Source of the DNA: Elysia chlorotica
Lineage: Eukaryota; Mollusca; Gastropoda; Plakobranchidae
Assembly: GCA_003991915.1 (NCBI GenBank)
Contig: RQTK01000033.1
Location: forward strand, 899,455-963,454
DNA length: 64,000 nucleotides
Direction: 5' to 3'
The stretch's first letter is position 1. Every line of letters begins with the position of its first letter. Shown in pieces: positions 46,946 through 58,110 of this stretch. A program made the position numbers and the translations under genes. The notes under the pieces were generated by a model. The model saw only the letters and a list, made by a program, of their open reading frames with translations, was not told the origin of the DNA and ran no database searches.

Positions 46946-47031
46946 ATGGACTGTTTTAGCGCAGGGCTGAAGCTGCTAGAAGCCCCTGCCTGTCTCTACG
47001 CGCCTCCGTGGCGCCTGCATCGCCAGTGCTC
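46946..47031 (+). CDS. Candidate first coding exon of an unidentified protein
   Basis: ATG in favourable context (A at -3, G at +4) opens 28 codons plus two bases, ending at a good donor, CTC followed by GTGAGT at 47032. Base composition is GC-rich and codon-like, unlike the AT-rich surroundings. The peptide starts Met-Asp-Cys-Phe-Ser-Ala-Gly-Leu-Lys-Leu-Leu and has four cysteines; it has no signal peptide or recognised domain. Without splicing the frame stops at 47033-47035. The exon ends in phase 2 and would not join the 62963 exon in frame, so it would belong to a different transcript or be chance. Confidence 0.35.
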
Positions 47032-47118
47032 GTGAGTGAGGTTTTGTGTGAGCACTGTATTAACACGTCCATCACTCTTCAAATAATACCGGAGCTTTCC
47101 GATTTTCCATTTACGGGT

Positions 47119-47190
47119 GCCAGATAACTCAGGATTGACGAGTTGGGGTCCAAGGTTGGAATCACGGCTGGTTTTCCGTATCCGCATTCT
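47119..47190 (+). mobile_element. tRNA-derived SINE head
   Basis: TGCCAGATAACTCAGGATTG resembles an A box, followed by AGGTTGGAATCACGGCTGG as a B box. The downstream TTTTCCGTATCCGCATTC resembles the sequence after the B box at 56251. The intervening frame is short for a tRNA gene. Confidence 0.45.
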
Positions 47191-47335
47191 TTCATCGATT
47201 CTTTAAGCAGCATGCCTTCTTACATACAGTATCTAGCTATTTACTTACCTACACACCCACCCACCTAGCTATCTACCAACCACATACCAACCAACAAGGC
47301 TGTGTCCATCCACCTCTGACTTTAGCCCTCATATA

Positions 47336-47338
<3 letters not shown>

Positions 47339-47406
<68 letters not shown>
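47339..47406. repeat. CT microsatellite with TATC end
   Basis: About 56 bases of CT followed by a few TATC units. Confidence 0.97.
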
Positions 47407-47514
47407 TTTGCAACTCTCAACAAGAGAGGAAACTATGTGTCCAACACATGATTAGTTGTCTATCTCTAAAACGGGTGATGCAAATCTAACCAGACACTCA
47501 TAACCATTCATATT

Positions 47515-47575
47515 AGGCGCCAGGTAGATGGTAGAGCGCTGGACTGACTAGCAAGAGTGCTAGGTTCAATCCACC
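47515..47575 (+). mobile_element. tRNA-derived SINE head (family of 10228)
   Basis: GCGCCAGGTAGATGGTAGAG, then CGCTGGACTGACTAGCAAGAG and TAGGTTCAATCC, share the GGCG(C/T)CAGGTAG and AGCGCTGGACTGAC blocks with 10228-10290. The A and B boxes are recognisable but decayed. Confidence 0.55.
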
Positions 47576-47732
47576 GTCTCTACAAAACAATTATACTGAT
47601 GAGACACCTAGCGATGAGGAATTAATCAATGATTACAAGTTATGCTACCGTCACATTTGGCTGAAGAAAAACAACTAGCACAATAATGGCGTTCTGTAAA
47701 TTAAATGCATATCAATCAATACCATGACGTCC

Positions 47733-48281
47733 ACTTAGAGCAAAACCTACAGTTAACCTACGTTACGCCGACTGTTAACGCGCGCGCCTTAAACCAGGTG
47801 TTTGCACAACCAATACCGTGGGCCCGTGTCTTCCTGCCTGGTGTCTGTCGTGCTTCTTGGACGTCTGGCCTTACTTTGCCTGACCAGGTGCTGTCCTGGA
47901 AACACACTCATTTAATGTCATGCATAGGCATTTTATAGTATATGTCGTCGTTACACTTAGAGCAAAATCTACAGTTAACCCAAAATATGTAACTTGTACA
48001 ACTTCCTCTGTTACCCTTTAGACTTAGTTACATAGTCTATTTCAACACTAGAAGATTGAACAGAAGTCCCTGATACATGCATAACCCACGGTGCACACGT
48101 CTGTTAACGCGCGCACCTTAAACCAGGTGTTTGCACAACCAATACGCAGGGTCCGTACCTTCCTGCCTGGTGTCTGCCGTGCTTCCTGGACGTCTGGCCT
48201 TACTTTGCCTGACCAGGTGCTGTCCTGGAAACACACTCATTTAATGTCATGCATAGGCATTTTATAGTATATGTCGTCGTT
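47733..48281. repeat. Diverged tandem duplication, second copy with about 110-bp insertion
   Basis: ACTTAGAGCAAAA(C/T)CTACAG begins both units (47733 and 47955). The 3' part, from CTGTTAACGCGCGC (47772 and 48101) to ATGTCGTCGTT (ending 47952 and 48281), matches at about 95 percent over 180 bases. The second unit carries about 110 extra bases between the two conserved parts. The conserved part contains AACCAGGTGTTTGCAC and GACCAGGTGCTGTCCTGG. Open frames differ between the units, so coding is unlikely. Confidence 0.9.
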
Positions 48282-49059
48282 GCTTTTTTGTTTTTTGATT
48301 GTTTGTTTTTTTTACACAGATTCCATCTTTATATTATTCATGTTTTTGTCTGTCTTTTGTGGATTTTATTTTAGTCTTCTCATTTTTTTTTCTTTCCCAA
48401 TTAACCCTTAACTTATCTAATCAATCAACTCGTGTCCTTTTTACTGTCCTTCAAAATGACCACGTAATGTTTCATGGAATACTTTCAAGCGTATTGTATT
48501 TTTCAAAAGTCTTTTTTTTTTTCAAATATTTTAGCCTTTATGCTGTTAATAGGGTTTCATTGTTGTTTTTAGACCCCCGACCCCATACTTTCTACTAGAA
48601 GAAAGTACCGCGAGTCCTTGGTTCATGGTTGTACTACTATTTTTAGATTCTATATTAAAAGCACATATCAAAGATTTCTGAAACGCTTTTCAGAATTTAT
48701 TATGTAATAGAACTCATGCCTTCGAAAACACAACTCTTTATACATTTTCTATTATTGTCAGGCTTTAAATTACAAGCGTTCTATATTTTTCCAGAAATGA
48801 CGAATACAATATTGAAATGGACTTGATACTTGGCCCACTCTTAATGTCTAAACCCGTCGAAAGCATTTAATTAAAATTAAATCTGTCAAAATCATACTAA
48901 ATCTTACAAACATTTTTACGAAACTCGTTACAAAAGTATTTATATGCTTATGTGCTATGTCGCAGACAAGGTCACGATACTGATATCCGACAATTATACT
49001 GCTGCATAACTGACAGAGTGCGAGGATGTCAGGACTCCAGACTTATTTGGTCATACTAC
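48282..49059. other. AT-rich non-coding stretch
   Basis: Nothing recognised. Confidence 0.5.
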
Positions 49060-49215
49060 ACTGACACTGACCCATCAGTAAGTTGTATAGAGTTGGTCTG
49101 CAGATCGGAAGGTCCGCGGTTCCGATCCTGATTCCGTCCCGTTGCAGCACATGACATTGTCAGACGTCAGCTTATACATTGCTAGTGCTGGCGTTGAACA
49201 TTCAACCAACTCAAC
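49060..49215 (+). mobile_element. Internally deleted SINE copy
   Basis: Carries the tRNA-like head (GGTCTGCAGATCGGAAGGTC and CGGTTCCGATCC) directly joined to the distal body (ACATGACATTGTCAGACGTC) and the tail (GGCGTTGAACATTCAACC, ACTCAACTCG). The middle body present in other copies is missing. Confidence 0.7.
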
Positions 49216-51279
49216 TCGACCCACCAATAGGTAGACGAAGTCAGGGATATTGTTTATCCAACCTTGGGTACATCTCGACTGGGTCTCAACGCTACACTAC
49301 TCCCCCCCCCCCAACCCCCCTTTGTTTCCCAACCACCACCAATTTTACAGTGGAACATGCGCTGCAAATAAAAAAATTACAAAATAACGAAACAAAAAAA
49401 ACGTCTCATTAAGATGAATTTCGAGGGGTTTCAACATTAAAAAGCACAGGGTTTCTACGGTTTTCGACGGAGTTCGACAGGTTTCGACAGGTTACCGCCC
49501 ATTCCATATTAAAAAAAAACCTCTCTTAATGGATACCACTCTCCATCAATGTTTCCTATAAACCTCTGTCCGAGGTATTAAAAAAATGAATTTTGTTTGG
49601 TTTTGTTTTATTGGACACTTGTATCCAAGTGGTTGAGTTGTCGAGTGTCCAGTCGTTAAGATTAGAGATTTACACTGACTGGACTGGTACCCCTCAGCGT
49701 TGTGGTTCTAAGGATGGAGTTCCCTACAGATTTACGAGAGGCTTAAACCCATGAAATCTGCAGGCTACAGGACTTGATCCGTGCAAAAAAATTATTACTC
49801 AATTCCCAGCATTCAAAAGCTACAAGTACATCAAAATAGTATCTTTTTGCTGTCAATATAAGACACGTTGCCTGATTTCTCTTATTTCAATCTATGACCT
49901 GTATGAAGGACGATGATTAGATGAATAGCACCAAGCTCTCCTAGGGCTGTAGGTACCTTAAAACGTTGAACCCGTTCAACAGAAGTGATTGAGAGCAAAC
50001 CGAAATAAACCTTTTATGAAGGCAAACACGAAAAAAGGATTATCAGGGATATTATGGACGAACTTCCTTATAACCACAAACTTGCTGCATTTTTATTGGT
50101 AGAGGGAAGTTTTACCAGACATTTTCAAACCATGTAGTAACTTAACGTTACCTTAAGCAGTCTATTACAATTGCCAGTACCTATATGGTAACTGTTCGAC
50201 AGACTACTGGGTTCAGCAAAGCAACTTGTCACCTCAGTTGTCTATTGTCCTATCTAATTTCTTTAATACCAAAGATTTAGAGTCTTTTAGAAATAAGATG
50301 GGACACTATACAACTGGGGTTACACAGCCTTTCTCTAAACATCTATGACATGAGTGTGTTGGTTGGTAACTGGATACGGAGCCAATGGGTCAGCCCTGGA
50401 GCGGGTCACGCTGCCTCTCCCCAGTTGACATCCTTGTGTTAAGGCCCAAAAGGAAATTATTGGAACAACTTATTTTTCGACCCAGTAACTTACTTCTTGT
50501 GCGAGTGAAAGCTACTCCCAGCCAGGCGAGGTCAGGTGTACTGGTCACTGTTGTCCGGTGTCCAGTAGAGTCGCCCATTCATCCCTGGGGAGTTAATTAT
50601 TGCAGGCCAGTAAAACCGGGGGTCCCCAACAATGCACACATTAGTTCGCTTTTTATGAGAATTCTTTGGTGGTATTGTGTTTGCTGAAAGGTGTCAGAAT
50701 TTATTCATAATTATTTGACAAGAAAGCCTTAAGAAAGTATGCATACATGGGGCGTTTTGTGTTCAAGTTTAATTGTTTTACTCCCGAGAAATCAGTGAAG
50801 GTTTTAGATTCAAGGCCAATTGTAAACTCTATTATAGCCGAGCGTAAGCATTTAAAAGGATTATGATTGGTTTTGTGTCGCTATTGTGTCGCTTATTGGT
50901 ATTTTGCTATCCTTTTCACGCAAGAAATGATCTTTTGCAACTACTTAATATTATTCACTAAACTGGATTTTGATGACGGTGATCAATTAGAAACGGTTCC
51001 TATCATGATATCAGCATAGAATGCAAATAATTATTTCTTTCCTTTCCATGTCGGTCGAGTCTTGTTTATCATTTGGATTGGCAAAGAAAATATTTTAAAC
51101 GTGTATCCCATGGCGTCTTCGCATGTACAGTTATTACTGTAAAAAAATACGAACATTTCCTAAAACCCTAATTTAAAAAAAAACCTTTTTTCCATTGTTT
51201 CACTTAGTTTCACACCTTTCAGTGTTAGATCACTTTTGAGCAAAAATTCAAACGATTTCGTTTCGATTCCTCGAGACAT
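49216..51279. other. Non-coding stretch
   Basis: An 11-base C run at 49302-49312. Short TTTCGAC/TTCGACAGG words recur at 49460-49492. A GC-richer patch lies at 50375-50600, with short frames on both strands and no splice support. Confidence 0.45.
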
Positions 51280-51500
51280 GAGGCGGATACCTTTGAACAC
51301 GCGAAGCCTGGGAGTGCGTTCTCTATCCTAAACATTGTCAAATCCAATAGGCGTGATGTTGTTTCTCTTACGAAACGCCCTCCAGATCACACCAGGCTAA
51401 AGAGACCCACTGGAACACTTGGCCAAAGCGAGCGGAGATACCTTAAACAAATTGTGTTTCTGAGCCAAGTCATGCGCGATCTTGCCCTCCCCTGGACCAT
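51280..51500. other. GC-richer block
   Basis: CG-containing complex sequence (GAAACGCCC, AAAGCGAGCGGAG, CATGCGCGATC) without an open frame; possible regulatory block. Confidence 0.2.
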
Positions 51501-51578
51501 TGATCTGTAAGAAAATAGTTTTCGATGCACATCATTTCCCTGTTACCTTTGACGTCCTCAAAAACAAACTCCTTCCAG

Positions 51579-51746
51579 CCTTACCTTTGGCTTGAAGACG
51601 TTGTGACCTTCATTCTAAATTTAGCTAATCAATTTGAGCACTCGCACAAAATCCTAACTGGCCATTTTGTGATAGTTTTTCCTCTGTCAATTATTTATCT
51701 AAATGCTGTCCTGACTTCTCTACGACAAGGGGTCTACGTAAGGCAG
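51579..51746 (+). CDS. Candidate exon, phase 0-0 (weak)
   Basis: Bounded by AAACTCCTTCCAG (acceptor ending 51578) and AAGGCAG followed by GTAACA at 51747. The 168-base segment is open for 56 codons in phase 0 at both ends, with a hydrophobic Leu/Ile/Val-rich middle. No domain was recognised. It could be chance. Confidence 0.15.
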
Positions 51747-52439
51747 GTAACAATGCGTGTACAGTTTAGATAACCTTTGACCTGGTAGAGAGATGTGTTT
51801 ACTATAGTATTGTCGGTATTTGTGACGAAAACACCCGTCTAGTCGATTTTTTTCGCAAAAGAAAAGGCACGGAAAAAAGAACAGCTATATTTTGGGCATA
51901 GAGTTCTTTTTTAAACTGAATGTCGGTTGTTGATACATTTTTCTTAATGATTAGTAACCACGATATACTTTTGAAAACTGTCCCCCAATTTTTAATAACA
52001 ACCATTTTAGTTGGAGGTACCCGATAAACCTATTTGCAATTGTTTGTCGCATGCTCAAGGTGTTTAAATGGAAACTCAAGTTGATTTTTGTCTTACTCCA
52101 TAATCAGTTTTTTTGTTGTTGTTTTTTTATAATTTAATATGGCAAGTAAGGAGGACTGAATTAGAGAACAGAAAATATCTTACGCTAATGCGCTAAAGAT
52201 TGAGATAACTCGAATAAGAGAAAATCACTGGAAGCCTTGTCAGAAAATCCGTACACTTTGGGGATGCTATTGGTTTGACCAAATCTGTTGCCAGTAACTT
52301 AAGACCAACAATAATCCATCTCACACCGTAGTTACGCATTTTTTTCACCGCAAGTTAAGAGTAAAACTGCCCCAAGTGTTGACTCCTTCCAAATAACTTA
52401 GAACAGTGCTGCTCTACAGGAACAATATTTACCCAGCGT
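51747..52439. other. AT-rich non-coding stretch
   Basis: Nothing recognised. Confidence 0.5.
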
Positions 52440-52690
52440 TGCTCTCCCTCAGTTGGTTAATTACGGTACCCGATATGGTGTTGGTCAGTGCCCCAGGCAT
52501 GCAGCACCGCCCGGGTGTTCCTGTAACCCAGTAGCCCAGTACCGCTTGGCCATCTATCGGAGATCCGTCCTTGGCATTCTGCAGTCAAAACAAGCCAGTC
52601 GCGAACCTAGACATGGGGTTAGAGTACATCTAGATCTAGACTCTGAGTGTAGCCCACTGAGTGAATGAGTCAGAGACAGGCCCCGTGTTC
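52440..52690. other. GC-richer block with CTAGATCTAG palindrome
   Basis: Contains CATCTAGATCTAGAC near 52626-52640 and CCGCCCGGGTG near 52507. The 71-codon frame has no domain. Its role is unknown. Confidence 0.25.
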
Positions 52691-53110
52691 ACATTTAAAC
52701 AGTCACTGAGAAATGACGTGTTTGAAGGACGAATGCCTAATTAAACGCGGAAAGGAAGGATGTTGTAGTTGGGATCGCACAGTGATATTCGATAGGAAAG
52801 ATCCAGCAACATTTATTTAGTGAGAATATTTAGCTAAAAGATCTCGGTAAATGAGTTTACATAATAGTGAGAAAAAAGTGTCTATTGATTCCTTAAAAGA
52901 AAGTTTGTGGGAAAAAATCATTACCTAAATGCATGAACAATAATTTTTCATTAGTACAATAATTACTTAACCTTTATTTGCTCTCTTCCTATCTCTGTCT
53001 TTTTGTCTGTTTATTTTTCTCTCGCTATGTCTCTCTTCCTCTCTTTTTTGTCTCTTTCTTTGCCATTATCTTCTTTCTCTTTTCATTTATATATATTCCC
53101 TAATTCATAA
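52691..53110. other. AT-rich, then pyrimidine-rich stretch
   Basis: CT-rich imperfect repeats at about 52980-53090; no gene. Confidence 0.5.
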
Positions 53111-53372
53111 TAATCTTGGGGCGGTGGCCCTGAGATAGAACATTGGCTTCCGACGCAAAAGGTCCGGAATCGAGCCCAGGCGATTTCGCCCCCTACTAGT
53201 TGGGTCGGTGTCAGTATAATGTGACCGGCTGAGACAGGAGTCATGTCACCCCCGCCCTGTCTCATGTGTGGCAGCGCATTAAATTGTCAGACGTCAGTCT
53301 TGGGGCCAGTCTACATAGTGCTGATGTTGGACGTTAAAACCAACTCAACTCAACTCAACTTATCTTAATCTT
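53111..53372 (+). mobile_element. SINE with probable 7-bp target-site duplication
   Basis: TAATCTT at 53111-53117 and 53366-53372 flank the copy. The element (53118-53360) has the tRNA-like head with A- and B-box remnants (GAGATAGAACATTGGCTTCC, GAATCGAGCCC), the CCCCTACTAGTTGGGTCGGTGT body, the GTCAGACGTCAG block and a tail of four ACTCA units. It is one of the best preserved copies. Confidence 0.85.
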
Positions 53373-53683
53373 ACTTTTTATGATTTTTGCCAAAATATGT
53401 CTCAAGCATGGTATGCTTTTTCATGGTTATTTTGGCCTTTTATCACAGCTAAACCAAACATTGCCTCATTGCGCCTTCACAGCCCGAATGTTGCCATACG
53501 CCCAATATCAGCGAAATGGTAAGGCTCGTGCGATCCTCTCTAAACATTGTCTGTCTTTTGGCATTCGCATTGTCACTCATAATCAAGAATCTTTTAACAT
53601 ATGGGTTAGTCACCAACACTGGCCTTAAAATCCGGACCGCAGCTTTATAGTCTAAACTGAGACATTTAATTGTTTACTTTGCT
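53373..53683. other. Non-coding stretch
   Basis: An 82-codon frame (53380-53628) has no domain; nothing else. Confidence 0.4.
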
Positions 53684-55341
53684 GCCTTTAATCTTTGCTG
53701 GTTACTTCCTGCCCATTGCCTTAATAATAATAATAATTATTTGAAATAATATCCTCCACTCGGCTTGCGTCTTCGTGTGTTGATTCAAGGGTTTCTGTTA
53801 ATAATACTATCAGATTATGAGTGCCTTCTCTTTTAATTAGAGGAGATCAAAGAAACAAAGTGAGAATTCTTTTGTCTAGACAGACGAGTTTCTGAACCAG
53901 CGTTAAGTGAAGTAGTATGAAACACTTTCCTTTACAATGCCCAGTATCTCTTAGTGCCTCTATTTTCTCTTCATATTTTTTCCGCGCCAACATCCGCTTT
54001 TTTCTCCCCCTTTTTTGTACATAGGCAACATATTTAGCATAAGTATACTTGAGTATCACTTGTAATTGGTCGTTTAGTTAATATAACATGCATAGTTATA
54101 AATTTAATTATTCCAGTGAGCAAGAAGACAATGTTCCATTAAAAACGAGAGAAGAGTCGATATTCTATGCAACACATTTTTACTGTTATTATTTACCCCT
54201 GAATCTATTTTTACATTTGTTGATATAACATAATTCGGCATTCTGAAAGCATCAAAACACAGTTTATTTGTAAGCATTGTGTTTTGTAATGCAAATACAA
54301 AACTATGTAGGCATGTTTACAAATCTTTAAATAGATTTTACATTACTCTCTGCGTAGAACTACAGTATGCTTGTAGAAAAAACAATTTGGCCCACCAGGT
54401 ACATTTGAAAATTTTGATTATAACTTTACACGGCTTGTAATAATTACTTTGATCCCAATGAGCTAAAATACACGTATTGATCGCGGTTTTAACCAGGAAA
54501 TACACACAGTCTTGCAATCTTTCGATGTACCAGTGCTCAAGTGAAAATTAGAAGATACAAATATGTGGATTTGTTTATTGTTGTTTGTTGTGTGTGTCCC
54601 CAGCAAATAGTATCAAAATATTTAACGCTAAACCCTGATTTACTTTGAGCCTTTAATTTTTGCTGGTTACTTCCTGCCCATTGCCTTAATAATAATAATT
54701 ATTTGAAATAATATCCTCCACTCGGCTTGCGTCTTCGTGTGTTGATTCAAGGGTTTCTGTTAATAATACTATCAAATTATAAGTGCCTTCTCTTTTAATT
54801 AGAGGAGATCAAAGAAACAAAGCGAGAATTCTTATGTCTAGACAGACCGAGTTTCTGAACCAGTGTTGAGTGAAGTAGTACGAAACACTTTCCTTCACAA
54901 TGCCCAGTATCTCTTAGTGCCTTTATTTTCTCGTCGTATTTTTTACGCGCCAATATCCACTTTTTTCTTCCTCTTTTTTTTACAAAGGCATTTTTTGGTA
55001 TAGGTATACTTTCGTATCACTTGTAATTAGTCGTTTAGTTAATATAACATGCATAGTTATAAATCTAACTATTCCAGTGCGCAATGAGATAAAGTCCCAT
55101 GAACATTGTGATTATAAATTTACACGGCATGTAATAATTACTTGGACCACAATAATCTAAAATAAATATTGATCGCGGTTTTAACAAGGAAATACACACA
55201 GCCTTGCGATATTTCGATGTACCACTGCTCAAATAAACATTGGAAGATAAAAATATGTGAATTTGTTTGTTGTTGTTTGTTTTGTTTATCCCCAGCAAAG
55301 ATTTGTCAAAATATTTGACGCTAAACCCTGATTTACTTTGG
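53684..55341. repeat. Large diverged tandem duplication, 965-bp period
   Basis: Unit 1 (53684 to about 54648) and unit 2 (54649 to about 55341) start with GCCTTTAAT(C/T)TTTGCTGG and end with AAACCCTGATTTACTTTG. Unit 2 lacks about 270 bases corresponding to roughly 54115-54410. Breakpoints share TTTACTTTG, found before unit 1 and at the end of both units. Many substitutions separate the units, so the event is not recent. No open frame is preserved in both. Confidence 0.9.
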
Positions 55342-55479
55342 TATCATGTCTACAAATATCTGCAGAAGTGCCAATTCTTTGTGTTATGCAATAAGCTTCA
55401 GATTCATTAAGTTCAAACATCTCCCTTGCAAAGGATTCTCTTAATTATTGTTAATTTATGACACATCTCAGCCGTTTAG

Positions 55480-55820
55480 AGTCATCACGTGTGTCTGGCT
55501 ACGCGTACGGGGCGTTAGTCGTCAAAGATTTCTTTTTTTCTTCCCTTTTTCTATTTTTTAGAGGGCTAAATTAATCTCAGCGACCGATTTAGACACTAGC
55601 TTTTTCTTTCCCTGCCGAGACGGCCTGACCTTTTCTCTTACAACAATGAAAACAAATTGGCTTATTTCCGCGCATGCCACAGCTGACACGGGGGACAACT
55701 TAAAGCGACGCAAGAATCTCGGCGGGTTGCTTCCCTTTATACAGCAAAGCGGTGAAGAATGGAATCTCGAGGACGGCTAGAAAGATAGAACTACAAGGTA
55801 TTTAACGCCGGATGCGAATG
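55480..55820. other. Candidate conserved non-coding element
   Basis: A complex GC-richer block with CACGTG-like TCACGTGTG near 55486, CTACGCGTACGG near 55499, CGCGCATGCC near 55670 and evenly spaced non-repetitive sequence. No open frame. The regulatory role is inferred from composition only. Confidence 0.25.
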
Positions 55821-56730
55821 AGTTATACCTTTCAGGAATGTGATGTAATGAGCTGATCGGAGACGCGTTTTTGCTATCAAGAGTTAATTTTCAGTTTTAG
55901 AAATACGTTCTTCCGTTCTTGATGTTGGACCTATGCTGATCTTATGGTTACCGATCACACCAGTTTTAGCGGTGTATGATATTTAAAGATATAGATAAAG
56001 GTGATATTCTCAGTACAAAGGTGTTTTAATGGTCATTTGATGCATCATAGCACCGGACATCCAAATTTGTAGAAATTGATCACAACCTGAAGGTAGGAAA
56101 GCACTGATAAGCTATTTTTTAATCAATACGTCAATGTTATAATTCTTTAAAATAGGATCCACCCACAACATTTTACAATCGTGTAAATTGTTAAAGATGA
56201 TAGAGAAAGAAATGAAGATAGAGCAGCGCCAAATAGGTGAGGCTCTTGAAGGTTCGAATCACGACAGGTGTCTCCTGTATCCGTATGTGGTTCTATGGGG
56301 AACTGAGCAGAGGGTGTAAGACTAGAAAAACTTGCTAGAGTAGAGGAGGTAAGAAATTATTTCAAAACCAAATGGAATGAGGAAAGACGAAAAAAAAGTG
56401 ATAATGAAATCGAAAAATTCAAATTAGAGAGAGATTAGGAGGGAAAAGAGACATTGTGGATATGGATAATTCTTCAGAAAACTAAGGAACGAGACACCAA
56501 ACAAATTTAATCTTTGCGACGAGACTGTGATTACTACTGCTGTGTGGTTACAATGCTATCTTACACAAAGATTTTGAAAATCTTACGAATTTAAATAACA
56601 CCGTCCCCCAAAAATAAGTATACACCAAAGAATTTGCGTAACGCCATATATTTAGCGTGAGATGAGAGCCTCAATCAAAGATTTGCGATTTTTATTTAGT
56701 GATACACTTTTTTCATCATTTTCTAACCCT
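55821..56730. other. AT-rich non-coding stretch with tRNA-like fragment
   Basis: GATAGAGCAGCGCC near 56217 and GGTTCGAATC at 56251-56260 look like decayed A and B boxes of a tRNA-derived SINE; the rest is unremarkable. Confidence 0.4.
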
Positions 56731-56731
56731 G

Positions 56732-56757
56732 CCCCCCCCCCCCCCCCAAAAAAAAAA
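56732..56757. repeat. C16 followed by A10 homopolymer junction
   Basis: Sixteen C at 56732-56747 directly joined to ten A. Confidence 0.97.
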
Positions 56758-56859
56758 TAGCACTGTGAAAGTGAAGGAAATGATGCGGAGGTATTATTTT
56801 TAAGCGCCCCTAACCCCCTTCCCTTCTTGTCTATTACTTTTGCTTTTATTTTCTTGTTG

Positions 56860-57090
56860 TTATGTCAGAACTCGGCCACATTTCGCAACAGATTCCCCCA
56901 CTTATGTCATATGGTGCACACAGTTGGTTCTGGGTAATCTTGTAGCTGTCAATCAAAGTTTGCGTTTCTGTTGTTTTCACCAGCCAAGTTGTCGTTGCCT
57001 CAGGGAAGCTGCTGTCAAGTCCGACAGTCCCGAGTCCTGCCTTTCAGTCTCTCATATGGCACGCTGCTTCAGAACTGCAGCTACATAAAT
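56860..57090. other. Candidate regulatory block with PBX/MEIS-type site
   Basis: CTGTCAATCA at 56946-56955 is the reverse complement of TGATTGACAG, the composite PBX-MEIS/PREP site. The surrounding 200 bases are of higher complexity than the flanks. The overlapping 82-codon frame has no domain and no acceptor or donor. Confidence 0.3.
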
Positions 57091-57849
57091 ACATCTAGTG
57101 TTCGTGTATTTTTCTTTTCAATGCTTTGATTCAAAAAATTCTTAACAAGCGTCTTTAGTCCTTGCTTTTAACTGAAGAGGAAAATTAGCAGGCCCTATTT
57201 CAGCAAGAAACAAAATTTTACTTCATGTTATAATGAAAGTTTGTTTCATCATTGCCACTCGAAGTTAAAAATACTGATTAATATCACCAAATGTGTATAC
57301 GCACTCATGGCATACTTATAAAAAAAAGAAGTACTACCTTATTTATTTTTATGATGAGTGCTTAAGAGTAACAAAGAAATGATTTGATTTTACAAGCTAT
57401 GTTCTTGTAACTATACGTGCATGACTTAAATTGTTAATACCATTGTCAAAATTCCCATTTGAAAGGAAGTATTGTGACCTTTAATATGGTCAATAACTTG
57501 TTCTTTGTCTGACTGGGCAATTGTAATGATGCGCTGGTACCTCGTTATAGGTATGTTGCTGTCTTTAGGCCGTTGACTTTGCTATTATTTTACATATCGA
57601 TCATTGCCCATCTTATATCAACAATCTGATGCTCGAAAATTGTAGAGGTTGAACTGTTCCAAACTTTAAAAAAATATTTCGAGAAAAAAGTTATTGTCTT
57701 ACAAACTATTTTTATATTGATTATTTTTCCTTTTTTTCTCCTTTTCCATCACATCTGTTTGTTTTAACTTTTATGTTAATGCCAGATATATTCTCTGCTT
57801 TGTTTCTTCACGAATGAACCATTATATCTGGTAAATCCTAAAATAATTG
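57091..57849. other. AT-rich non-coding stretch
   Basis: A 9-bp inverted pair CCAGATATA (57782-57790) and TATATCTGG (57833-57841). Nothing else recognised. Confidence 0.45.
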
Positions 57850-58110
57850 ATAGCAGCGGAGGTCGAGGTGCCGTCTAGACAGAGTGCGTGTTCCCAGTGC
57901 ATTCTGCTGCAGCCTCTGGGGGGAGAAGGGGGGTCGTTGGAAGATGCAGGCCAGTCGGTCGCGTTCTCATCATTCCAGCCCTGATGAGGTCAGAGGATCG
58001 GAGTGATGGCAGGAGATGTTCTTTGATAGGAGACCAGGATGCTGGGGGTTACCTGATAGAGATCTCTATCGTCATCGACTGGCTTTGTCTATAGGCATGT
58101 AACGGTGGTT
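57850..58110. other. GC-richer block, candidate regulatory
   Basis: G-rich stretch TCTGGGGGGAGAAGGGGGG near 57915 and a GATAGAGATCTCTATC palindrome near 58055-58070. The short frame (57888-58094) has no support. Confidence 0.25.
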
